Source of the DNA: Gracilaria gracilis
Taxonomy: Eukaryota > Rhodophyta > Florideophyceae > Gracilariales > Gracilariaceae
Assembly (NCBI GenBank): GCA_030374805.1
Contig: JARGSG010000006.1
Span: forward strand, 1-64,000
Direction: 5' to 3'
Length of the DNA stretch: 64,000 bases
Both the position numbers and the translations under genes were made by a program. The notes under the pieces were generated by a model. The model saw only the letters and a list, made by a program, of their open reading frames with translations, made no database searches and was not told the DNA's origin. Positions within the stretch are counted from its first letter, which is position 1. The number at the start of each line of letters is the position of its first letter. Below, one piece after another: positions 11,826 to 19,810 of this stretch.

Positions 11826-14800
11826 ACACAGGCGCTGCTCCTAACCTTATTCACAGGAAACTGATACCGCCTGCTCTTCAGGAACGTGTTCTTTACGGTC
11901 CATCAATGGATATTTCGGATGCCAATAACAATCCGATTAGTACAGCTGGTTACATTTCGCTCCTGGTAAGATTAAGAAGGCACCTCGTGAAGGTAGATTT
12001 CGTCGTTTGCGATTCGCTAGCCGCACCAGTTATACTGGGTTGTGATTTCTGTGACAGGTTTGTGGAAAATATCCGTCCTCGGAAGCGTACCATAGAAATG
12101 GAAGACGGTTCAATAATTCCGATTGTCCGGAGACCTCTGCGAGCCGCTACGCGGAAACACGTACCGCTTCCGGTTGCACATCAGCCTACCAAAGGCGCAG
12201 TGACATCATCGAAGTTGCACGTACTCAAATCGGTGCACCTTCCGCCGGAGTCCCAGGTGTGGGTCGAAGTCGTCACCAAACATTTTGGTCTACACACAGT
12301 GCAGCCGTCACCGGCACTATATGAAGAGCGCCAGATCGCTTTGGCTAATGGAGTTGTAACGATTCAACCGGATGAAGCCTTTAAGGTCCTCGTCACCAAT
12401 CTTGGCAAAACCAAACAATGGTTAACAAAGAACCAAGTAATTGGCACGGTACTACCGCACCCCGCTGCAGTGATACCCACGAAGATTCCGATTGGAACCG
12501 TGTTCGGTGTATCTGACCCTAAGGAGGGGGAGGAGGCCGCCGAATTCTCCGAATTACGGTATGAGTCGCTTGAAGCCGATACGAATGATACCCAGAAGAA
12601 CTCGGGTTCAGACACCCAAGCACCTTTTAGGGTTAAGCCGTTGCCACCTGGCACTGAACAGACGAACTCTGTTGAGGAGTTAATGAAGCTCAATTTGGAG
12701 CACGTACCGGAGTCCCATCGGAAGAAGCTACGCGATATGCTTCGCGAGTTTACGCCCATGTGGGATGGTACTCTCGGAACAATTGGAGTCACAGAGCATT
12801 GCATCGATCTACTTCCGAACACTCGGCCCATTGCGCAACACCCTTACAGGGCAGGACCAAAGGCCCGAGAAGAGGAAAAATCTCAAGTCGAGAAGATGCT
12901 CCGAGCCGGCGTTATTGAGCCCGCTCAATCCCCTTGGGAGTCACCAGTTGTTTTGGTGCCGAAGCCGGATGGATCATGGAGATTTTGTATCGATTACCGA
13001 AAGTTATATGCGGTTACAGTGAAAGACGTATACCCGATTCCCCGTATGGACGAATATATCGATTCTCTAGGGAGCCCGAAAGTGTTTACCACTTTAGATG
13101 CCAATTGGGGATACTGGCAAGTGCCCATAAGAGAAGAAGATAAGAATAAGACGGCTTTCGTGTGCCATCAAGGCCTGTACCGTTTTCGGAGAATGCCCTT
13201 TGGGTTAACGAACGCCCCCGCAACGTTTCAGCCAGCGGTTGATATTCTCCTGGCTAGGTTCAAGTGGACCACCTGTTTGGTATACTTGGACGACGTCGTC
13301 GTCTTTTCCAATAACATGGAGGACCATCTCACCCATGTACGGGAAGTTATGACCGTTTTACGGGACGCAGGGACTACCCTGAAGCTTAAAAAGTGCGAGT
13401 TTTTCACCGAATCGGTTAAGTATCTTGGGCATATTATTCGCCCAGGTAAGCTCTCTATTGACGAGGTGCGGGTAAAATCCGTGAAAGAGGCAAACCACCC
13501 AAGAACTCAAACAGAGCTTCGATCCTTCTTGGGCCTGTGTAACGTTTACCGTCGTTTCGTGCCGAACTTTTCGGATATCGCTTCGCCGTTGAACAAACTC
13601 TTGATGAAAGGAAGACCAGTGGAATTGGAACCCTTTGGCGATGCGGAAGCCTCCGAATTTGCGGCACTAATTGAAGCTGTTACGTCGCCACCGGTCTTGG
13701 CCCTGCCGAAACCCGGCTTACCCTACGAGGTTGACACTGATGCGAGTGCGAACCAAGTTGGTTGTGCGTTGTTCCAGGTGGAAGAGTCTGGCAAACTTCA
13801 CCCTATTGGGTATTGGTCGAGATCACTGAATGTGCACGAACGGAATTACTTCGTCTTGGAGAAGGAATGCCTTGCCGTTGTATGGGCCCTCTCAACGTTG
13901 AGACCATACTTGATGGGAACCTACTTTCGGGTACACACGGACCATTCTTGCCTACGCTGGCTCATGGAAATTACTGAACCGTCGGGACGACTGATGAGAT
14001 GGAGACTCCGACTCTCGGAATATGACTTTGAAGTAGTGAACAAGAAAGGCTCCTTGAACTTGCAGGCAGACGCTTTATCCCGTTTGGGCACGGCGGCAGA
14101 AGCTGAAACCACCGAGGAGACGGAAGAGATACCATGCTTTATGGTTGGTGACCTCGATGAGGGGAAGACAAAAATCCTACCGGATGATGTGTGTGACGAT
14201 ATTCTCGCCACACAGACTGTAGAACCGGATACCGGGTCATTCGTACCGATTTTGCCCGAGGAGATGATACGGGAGCAGCAGATGGATCCCTTTTGTATAC
14301 AGATTAGGGCCCGTCTGAACGGTGGGTACAAGATACCTTTCCAGGTGAATGACCAAGGCTACTTGGTGCGAACTGTTGAAACCAACCCACAAATGGTGGT
14401 ACCTCACTCCTTACAGAGTCTCGTACTGCACTTGTCACACTATTTGAAGTTGGGAGCCCACCCGAGAGGAAGGAAGCTTTATCTCACCTTAAGAAGGGAC
14501 TTCTATTGGCCCGAAATGGCGTTCGACTGTTACGCAGTCCGCCGCTCCTGTCAGGCTTGTGCCAAGAATGACGTCAAATTAAGAAAGTACTCGAAGGAGT
14601 TAACGTTGTTTCCCGCACGGGCACCGCTGGAGTTCGTCGCCATTGACATTCTTGGAGAATTGATTAAGACCTCTCGAGGGAACCGGTACCTACTGGTCAT
14701 CACCGACAGGTTCTCTAAATTGGTTAGAACAGTGCCGCTCAAACGGATAACAGCAGCCGCTGTGGCTCAAACGTTTGTTACCCACTGGGTCTTTGTGTAT

Positions 14801-15283
14801 GGCCCACCGGTACAGTTACTTTCCGATAACGGCTCTCAATTCACCTCGAAGTTCTTTCAAGATGTGTGTAGGATCCTGGATATTAGGAATTTTTTCACTA
14901 CGACTTATCATCCCCAAGCAAACGGACAAGTAGGGAGATTTAATCGAACCATCCTTGGTGCTTTGAGATCCTATGTGGCAGATCATACCAAGACGTGGGA
15001 TCAGTTCATGGACGCTATCACGTATGCGTACAACAACCAGGTTCATCGGGTAACGAGACTTTCACCATTTGAGCTGGTACTGTCGAAGAGACCACCTTCT
15101 CTAGCCATCGAGGCGCAGCCAACTCTGGATACATTCCCATCACCGGGCTTGTACCGCGATGCGTTGAAAAAATGGCTCACCAAGCTGTACCGGCAGCACG
15201 TGCCTCTACGGACAGGGCTCAGCTCGCCTACAAGCGCAACTTTGATAGCCGAATTCGGAAACCGTTGCCTAACCTACAGGTAG
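11549..15283 (+). CDS. pol: Ty3/gypsy pol: protease, reverse transcriptase, RNase H, integrase
   Basis: 1244-codon open frame, -1 relative to gag. Aspartic protease LDTGA has DTG at residues 93-95, with an ILGCDF flap-side motif near 170. Reverse transcriptase covers roughly 440-640, with motif A TTLDANWGYW and catalytic YLDD at 579. RNase H has DTDAS, the EKEC Glu, TDHS and the final ADALSR Asp. Integrase follows with an HHCC zinc region (HYLK...H...CQAC) and core Asp residues in AIDILG and LSDNGSQF. The third catalytic residue, normally Glu in NGQVERFNR, is Gly here (codon GGG, residue 1129). The frame ends early at 15,283; the integrase C-terminal region continues in another frame from 15,172. 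RT looks intact, integrase probably dead. Confidence 0.93.
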   Translation: MGVSPTGWASSKSKQKTPEAPPLRFPTVTILSKKMAPTDVDWEHFCVLCRPWIRARNPRLPDRILVMAKRNYKVDADLGLSEHFMVRQLSVLDTGAAPNLIHRKLIPPALQERVLYGPSMDISDANNNPISTAGYISLLVRLRRHLVKVDFVVCDSLAAPVILGCDFCDRFVENIRPRKRTIEMEDGSIIPIVRRPLRAATRKHVPLPVAHQPTKGAVTSSKLHVLKSVHLPPESQVWVEVVTKHFGLHTVQPSPALYEERQIALANGVVTIQPDEAFKVLVTNLGKTKQWLTKNQVIGTVLPHPAAVIPTKIPIGTVFGVSDPKEGEEAAEFSELRYESLEADTNDTQKNSGSDTQAPFRVKPLPPGTEQTNSVEELMKLNLEHVPESHRKKLRDMLREFTPMWDGTLGTIGVTEHCIDLLPNTRPIAQHPYRAGPKAREEEKSQVEKMLRAGVIEPAQSPWESPVVLVPKPDGSWRFCIDYRKLYAVTVKDVYPIPRMDEYIDSLGSPKVFTTLDANWGYWQVPIREEDKNKTAFVCHQGLYRFRRMPFGLTNAPATFQPAVDILLARFKWTTCLVYLDDVVVFSNNMEDHLTHVREVMTVLRDAGTTLKLKKCEFFTESVKYLGHIIRPGKLSIDEVRVKSVKEANHPRTQTELRSFLGLCNVYRRFVPNFSDIASPLNKLLMKGRPVELEPFGDAEASEFAALIEAVTSPPVLALPKPGLPYEVDTDASANQVGCALFQVEESGKLHPIGYWSRSLNVHERNYFVLEKECLAVVWALSTLRPYLMGTYFRVHTDHSCLRWLMEITEPSGRLMRWRLRLSEYDFEVVNKKGSLNLQADALSRLGTAAEAETTEETEEIPCFMVGDLDEGKTKILPDDVCDDILATQTVEPDTGSFVPILPEEMIREQQMDPFCIQIRARLNGGYKIPFQVNDQGYLVRTVETNPQMVVPHSLQSLVLHLSHYLKLGAHPRGRKLYLTLRRDFYWPEMAFDCYAVRRSCQACAKNDVKLRKYSKELTLFPARAPLEFVAIDILGELIKTSRGNRYLLVITDRFSKLVRTVPLKRITAAAVAQTFVTHWVFVYGPPVQLLSDNGSQFTSKFFQDVCRILDIRNFFTTTYHPQANGQVGRFNRTILGALRSYVADHTKTWDQFMDAITYAYNNQVHRVTRLSPFELVLSKRPPSLAIEAQPTLDTFPSPGLYRDALKKWLTKLYRQHVPLRTGLSSPTSATLIAEFGNRCLTYR
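11645..11651 (+). promoter_or_regulatory. -1 ribosomal frameshift slippery heptamer A_AAA_AAA
   Basis: In the gag frame the codons are CAA AAA AAA TGG; slipping back one base gives AAA AAA ATG and enters the pol frame. The heptamer lies inside the gag/pol overlap, upstream of the protease. Six bases downstream is a small stem (CCAC/GTGG, 11,658-11,669), and further on an inverted repeat GAACAC/GTGTTC. The A8 run is preserved in A(-). The stem is weak, so a stronger pseudoknot may be needed. Confidence 0.6.
12521..12536 (+). other. internal polypurine tract of A(+)
   Basis: AAGGAGGGGGAGGAGG within pol, between protease and RT. The same 19-nt string including ACCCT recurs at 15,704-15,722. A central polypurine tract would give a second plus-strand primer. 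B has a similar tract at the equivalent place. Confidence 0.4.
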
Positions 15284-15690
15284 GAGATTATGTGTTCCTT
15301 CGTAAGGAGTATTACAACCCGGAGAACGAACGCCGCCACAAGTTATCGCCGATTTTGGATGGACCGTACAAGGATATTTTCATGCCTGGCGACACCGTCG
15401 TGCTGGAAATTAATAACCAACACGAACGGATATCACGCGATTGCGTATACAGGGCACCGAGCCCGCTCCAAGAATTGATAACGCTACCGGAAACCGGAAC
15501 TGGAGTACCTGCAATACAGAAAGAAACGGAATCAAACGAGGACAGCGCGAACCGCCCGTCGATTCTCCCGCACCGGGAAAGGGGTTTATCGGACCTACTT
15601 GAGGTATCAGAGTTTGTCAAGGATAGCCCACTCTCTCGGGCTACACCTCCGAACTCAACTCGAGTTCGACCCCCGGCTACGGTAATATGA
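15172..15690 (+). pseudogene. pol: integrase C-terminal region, frame-shifted from pol
   Basis: 172-codon frame that overlaps the end of pol and continues the integrase: residues around NLQVGDYVFLRK and YKDIFMPGDTVVLE form the usual SH3-like integrase C-terminal barrel region of chromoviruses. Its frame differs from the main pol frame, so a small indel near 15,180 separates it. It ends at TGA 15,690, just before a polypurine tract. In A(-) the same region lies at 92-361 in its own frame. Without the frame repair the integrase of this copy is truncated. Confidence 0.75.
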
Positions 15691-15708
15691 GCCGCCGTAT
15701 CGCACCCT

Positions 15709-15722
15709 AAGGAGGGGGAGGA
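15709..15722 (+). other. second polypurine tract of A(+)
   Basis: AAGGAGGGGGAGGA, preceded by CACCCT, is nearly identical to 12,521-12,536. It lies upstream of the chromodomain rather than at the LTR edge, so its role as the 3' plus-strand primer is doubtful. Confidence 0.35.
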
Positions 15723-15762
15723 CTCACGTAATGGATCTCAGGCTGCTCCGGCATCTGCTGGA

Positions 15763-16185
15763 TTGGCTGACGTGCTTGAGCTCTCAAAGAGACAGGAGCC
15801 CGGATCGGGAATATCGCCGCTAACACACACGCGTGTGGGATGCTCGGTCAAGGCGAATGTCAGTAGTGAAGACGAACTTACCCCTGTGGGGAAGACCACT
15901 GCTAGTGATGAGAACCCTCGTGGGGCAAGCGTCCAAGCCGTTGGCTACTTCTACGTCTCGCTCGGAAGAGACGCAGAAGGCAAGACGTACCGAAATGACG
16001 GTTTCCGCCGACCCGTCAATGGGTCAGCGCAGCGATTAGCCCCATGGGAAGTGCCCACAGTAGGTGTGGTGAAGCGGAGGATCCTTGTGAATAAGGTCGT
16101 AGAGCCCGGTTCAGAAAGGGAAGTTTATGAAAAGCATCGGAGAAGCCCTCTCAAAAGCATCGTGTGGCGCAGAAGCCCTCAGTAG
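15763..16185 (+). CDS. integrase-to-chromodomain linker of A(+)
   Basis: 140-codon open frame in the same frame as 15,172-15,690, separated from it by TGA 15,688-15,690. Low-complexity polar sequence with no recognised domain. Position between the integrase barrel and the chromodomain suggests it is the linker of the polyprotein. From 16,186 to 16,666 there is no continuous frame; the sequence looks like decayed linker. Confidence 0.35.
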   Translation: MADVLELSKRQEPGSGISPLTHTRVGCSVKANVSSEDELTPVGKTTASDENPRGASVQAVGYFYVSLGRDAEGKTYRNDGFRRPVNGSAQRLAPWEVPTVGVVKRRILVNKVVEPGSEREVYEKHRRSPLKSIVWRRSPQ

Positions 16186-16666
16186 GACAGCGCCGTGCAC
16201 GGAAATCCCCACTCAGTGTGCAACGCCACCGGATTGGCTAGCACTCTGCCACGTGGAGTAGTGCAAACTGTTCCGATTGGTCGGCACTCGTCAAGTGCGC
16301 GCGCATGCGACGCAATACAGCGCCGTGGCCCGGCCACTCTGCCACCCTGCACAGGGAGTGAGCAACGCAGTATCTCCGTCGCAACGGCTCTCCCGCGTCG
16401 AGAAGCAACTTCGCCTGGATCAGGAACGTCGTCGTTAGTTAAAGTTGATGCTCGCTGGGAAAAGAGGTTATTTGACCGGAATCCGGAAGTAAGGAGCTTC
16501 CACCAGAAGCCACTTTCGTGGAGATTGGTAGCCGGAAACGGAAGTTAGCCATTCCCCGTCGTGACGGTTAGCGCTCTCGTCAACGAGACACCCCCACCTC
16601 ACCGAAGCCGGAAACCCGTTGTTACTTGCGTGTACCCGCTCGGGTTACGTAGAGAAGCAAAGCCCA

Positions 16667-16978
16667 ATGTCGAGGACAACCAAAGAAACCGAAGACGTCG
16701 AGGTGTACCCACAGGATTTTGTGGTCGATCGTATCGTGAAGCACGGTGTTGCCCAGGACGGGAAAGTAATCTATCGCGTCCGTTGGTACGGCTATCCCCC
16801 AAAGCAGGACACTTGGGAGCCAACTGAGCCCCTCCCGAGGTCCAAGATCATCGCGTATCACCGAAGAACCTGGTCCACATTACCCCCAACTCTGGATAAT
16901 GCCCAAGTGGGATATAACTCTCACCAACATGTGATAAATATGGTGTGCAGCTACGCGGTAGGTTGCGAGGAGCTCTAA
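16667..16978 (+). CDS. chromodomain of A(+) integrase
   Basis: From ATG 16,667 the frame encodes a chromodomain: a hydrophobic strand (FVVDRIVKH), a variable loop, the RVRWYGYPP strand with aromatic residues and the W-E-P signature (DTWEPTEPL). In chromoviruses this domain is the C-terminus of integrase and directs insertion to methylated chromatin. It is in a different frame from the linker and pol, so this copy would need at least two frame changes to express it. The polyprotein ends at TAA 16,976-16,978. The ATG is only the first Met in the frame. Confidence 0.85.
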   Translation: MSRTTKETEDVEVYPQDFVVDRIVKHGVAQDGKVIYRVRWYGYPPKQDTWEPTEPLPRSKIIAYHRRTWSTLPPTLDNAQVGYNSHQHVINMVCSYAVGCEEL

Positions 16979-17295
16979 GAAGAGAAGAGAAGACACCCAC
17001 AAGGTTGGGCTTATGTACAGTATGAACAAAGAAAGAACGCACCGAATTGTCGGTTCAACGCCGTATAACGGAACTAAGAAGTAAGAAGTAATAAAGTATC
17101 TAGAACGATGTTGCCACGAATGGAAATGAAGTGCATCCTGGTTAGGAAATGAAGAAAGAAAAGGAAGGAAGTATGAAAGAAGCTCGAACACGAGAAAGAT
17201 CATACAGGAGGAGAGAAGTAATGCCAAGCTGTGGCCTAATTGGGTTTATCGTATCTGACCGACAGAACTACACGCCCTCAGGCACTCTGCCCAGA
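16979..17295. other. A-rich tract after element A(+), no gene seen
   Basis: Begins with a purine run AAGAAGAGAAGAGAAGA (16,977-16,993), a candidate 3' polypurine tract. No LTR match to 8306-9301 follows. The rest is A-rich without a credible frame. Confidence 0.5.
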
Positions 17296-17888
17296 CTACT
17301 GGTGACCAGCGTTGTTTCCGGGAGCCGGCGTTGCAAGACCCCAACCGGCGGCAGCTTGAGTGCCCTCCGCAGGGACCTGTGCCGCGTCAGCGCCCGTATT
17401 CGGAACACCCACAAGGGGGATGTCGTCGTCTACCACCTCGCCATCACCATGGTCTAAGGAGGGATCGACCCAGTCCCCTGGAGGCCCATAGTTGTCAGGG
17501 AACACGAACCTAGTCGGGTGTCCAATCGGCATAGCCCTAGGGGCCCGCATCATCGCTCTAGCATGAGCCTCGGAGATCATTTGCCGTTCCCGCGGATCGT
17601 ATTACGCGAAGGTCCCCGAACGGGTGGATATTCTCCCCGGTGATCGGTCGTTGCCGCGAGGACCACCTTCTGGCTGCCAGTGCACCGGAATCCGGTCCCA
17701 ATCGACGGCCTCGATGAAGCGTAGGAGCAGGTGAACCTCTTCCTGGTTGGAATCAGACCCCAAGGGTATAGACAGATCCTGTCGCCGGATAATCCATCGG
17801 AGCATCGGAGGGAGGTACCAGAGACGGTAATGATCGTACGTATCTCACAGGAGATGTACCGCGACGCGGGCACCCCACTCCGCCGCAA
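17296..17888 (-). pseudogene. 3' part of unassigned minus-strand element ORF (D)
   Basis: Two overlapping minus-strand frames (17,602-17,805 and 17,296-17,580) look like one decayed protein: a helical, Leu/Trp-containing segment, then an acidic, Gly/Ala/Pro-rich tail. They continue the ORF at 18,196-19,212 on the same strand after several stops. No family recognised. The stretch between 17,889 and 18,195 has no clear frame. Confidence 0.3.
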
Positions 17889-18195
17889 AGAGCGTCCAGT
17901 ACCCAGAGCAGGGATCGTTCAACATTCTACAGCCTACATAGCAGAGGCATGGAGGACGTTCGGCGTAGCACCCTCGCGGGACCTCGACATTCGCTCACCA
18001 GCTGGGAAGCGCAGCGTATCGCCCCGGCAGGGAGTTGTAGCGCAATCGCTCAGCCTCCAAGTGTGGATACGGAATCAGGAACCCTCGATGGGACCGCAAG
18101 CTGAGCTCGAGCCAAACACGGCGCTCAAAGCTCCACAAGAAATCATTGGATGATCGCCGAAGGTATCGGAATTCCGCTCAAAGAAGGAAACGACT

Positions 18196-19212
18196 CTAGA
18201 GAAGCAAACCATCGACCACGTTCGGTACCTCAGCCCTATGGGGAGATTCGTTGAACTCCGCTAATGCGTATCCGAAGGATCTCTCGCCTGAAGTTCGGAA
18301 ATGTGACACGTCAAAGTTGAACCGCAACGGTACCAAGTGATCCGATCGAACACGGCTAGCTCCTTCATAGGCATCACGAGCCCAAAGTGCCCTAGTGCGA
18401 CTAAGGGAATCACCGCCCGCACAGAACAGGTGCAGGGAATCGACCGCCACACGGAGACGCCAGCTTCTAGACCAAACTACTTCGCGATGGAGCTCACCTG
18501 GGAGGTAGCCGTTCTCAGCATACGAGTCAATAAGAGCCTCGTCGGCTACGGCCCTCGGATGGAACCAAGATGCACTGCAATACACCTCGCCATGCTGCTG
18601 AGGCCGTCTGAAACGGAGACTTTCCAAGCTGATCCAGCCCCTGGCATTGACCGTTAACGGCATCGCTTGCTCGGAGTTCCACGCCGCTGCGTCGATATCG
18701 GGAGCCTTAGGAGGCCGTGCGGGGTCGTAGCCTTGCGAGGATTGTCCAGGTTGAGCGCCCTGTTGGGAGAAGTAGCCGGGAGGTTGGTAACCAGATGGAT
18801 GGTACTGCGGCTGTGCGTGAGAACCTCCTTGAGGAAGGGGCATCGAGTTAAACCCGCCGAAGTATCTGGACGAGCCTGCCATTTCGTAAAGAGACTGCTG
18901 TTACCCCGAGGGTTGATGAGCTGGCACCATAGCTTGGGACGAATGGAACTGAGATGACGCCTGCATAGGAAGTTGTTGAAAGCCTAAGTAGAAAAGGTTC
19001 TCGACGGGAGCAGCACTCGACGAAGCCGCCTGTGAGGCAGTTGAGGAAGCGTTCCCCGGAAGCGAGTTAGTCGCGAAAGGATTCATGCATGCTGTAGGAG
19101 AGAAGGTTGGAGATGAGAGTTTTTGGCGCGAAGTCGGAGAAGAGTGATGTCGTGTACCACGCGTTGGTTCAGGAAGCTGTGAAGGTATTGCCGAAGTCTC
19201 GGAGTCCGCCAT
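18196..19212 (-). pseudogene. Unassigned minus-strand element ORF (D), gag-like
   Basis: Starts at ATG 19,212 and runs in one frame to TAG 18,196-18,198, broken only by TAA at 18,901-18,903. The N-terminal 100 residues are Ser/Thr/Pro-rich; after the stop comes a Gln/Gly/Pro/Tyr-rich linker and from about codon 160 a compact region rich in Trp, His and Arg. This layout resembles a structural (gag/capsid) protein, but no zinc knuckle or known domain is visible. Another broken minus-strand ORF set at 24,909-27,335, on the far side of element B, has a similar composition. The assignment to a mobile element is inference from context. Confidence 0.4.
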
Positions 19213-19266
19213 TCTGAGGATCAGTATTTACGTACCGGTCGCCGGCGCCTTCCCGTGGCGGTTCAT

Positions 19267-19297
19267 CTCGTGACTGCGCCGCAGGCGTAGTCACGAG
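19267..19297. repeat. near-perfect hairpin at the D/B junction
   Basis: CTCGTGACT pairs with AGTCACGAG and CGCC with GGCG around a GCA loop, one G/T mismatch between the stems. It lies between the D ORF start and the B gag fragment. Confidence 0.6.
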
Positions 19298-19317
19298 CCA
19301 CCTCCATTGGTAGTTAG

Positions 19318-19722
19318 TCGTCGAAAGTACCACCAGCTTCGGTAAGGTCGCCATCAAGTGCGGCGAGCACTCAACAAACCTCGACGAATGGTTCGCAAGA
19401 TTCTTCGTATGCTACGGCACCGACCAATCTAGTTACCCGACCTACCTCTATGGCAATGCGTGATCCCCAGACAGGTGGTTTGGTATGCTGGCTCTGTATA
19501 TCGCCAGACAATCTGGCGAACAGATATGAAGAAATACCCCCAGGGGTGCGAGAGCATCTGATCAGTGCCAGGCAACAGAACCACTGTAACTTATATGGAT
19601 CTGGAAAGAGGGTACAAGCTCAAACATCACCATCTCAGGTTCATCTCGTCGAGGAGAAACCAATCTTGGAGAAGGACAGTCCCGCTCAAAAGGAGCAGGA
19701 AAACACCGAACGGTTAGCGTAG
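19318..19722 (+). pseudogene. gag: gag C-terminal fragment of element B
   Basis: Open frame from 19,318 after TAG, Ser/Thr/Gln-rich, with a CX2C pair (VCWLC) followed by a His and a Cys at loose spacing, resembling a decayed zinc knuckle, then a charged tail ending at TAG 19,722. Positioned directly upstream of the protease of B. The larger N-terminal part of gag is absent. Confidence 0.5.
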
Positions 19723-19810
19723 GGGCCACCCATAACCGTGAATTGGAAGGTCCGTCGATACCGGAACGGGAAACCTTAATGGTGAAAAAGAAGAATCAAA
19801 GGTACCCAAT

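Larger units (their letters stand above)
8306..16993 (+). mobile_element. Ty3/gypsy chromovirus copy A(+)
   Basis: LTR retrotransposon with 5' LTR (8306-9301), primer-binding site, broken gag, gag zinc knuckle, -1 frameshift site, open pol, integrase C-terminal extension and a chromodomain (16,667-16,978), ending in a purine run at 16,977-16,993. The order PR-RT-RH-IN-chromodomain defines a chromovirus. No copy of the 5' LTR is visible downstream, so the 3' LTR appears to be missing or replaced by unrelated sequence. Flanking bases 8301-8305 (GAAGA) would be the target duplication, but no partner was found. Confidence 0.88.
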
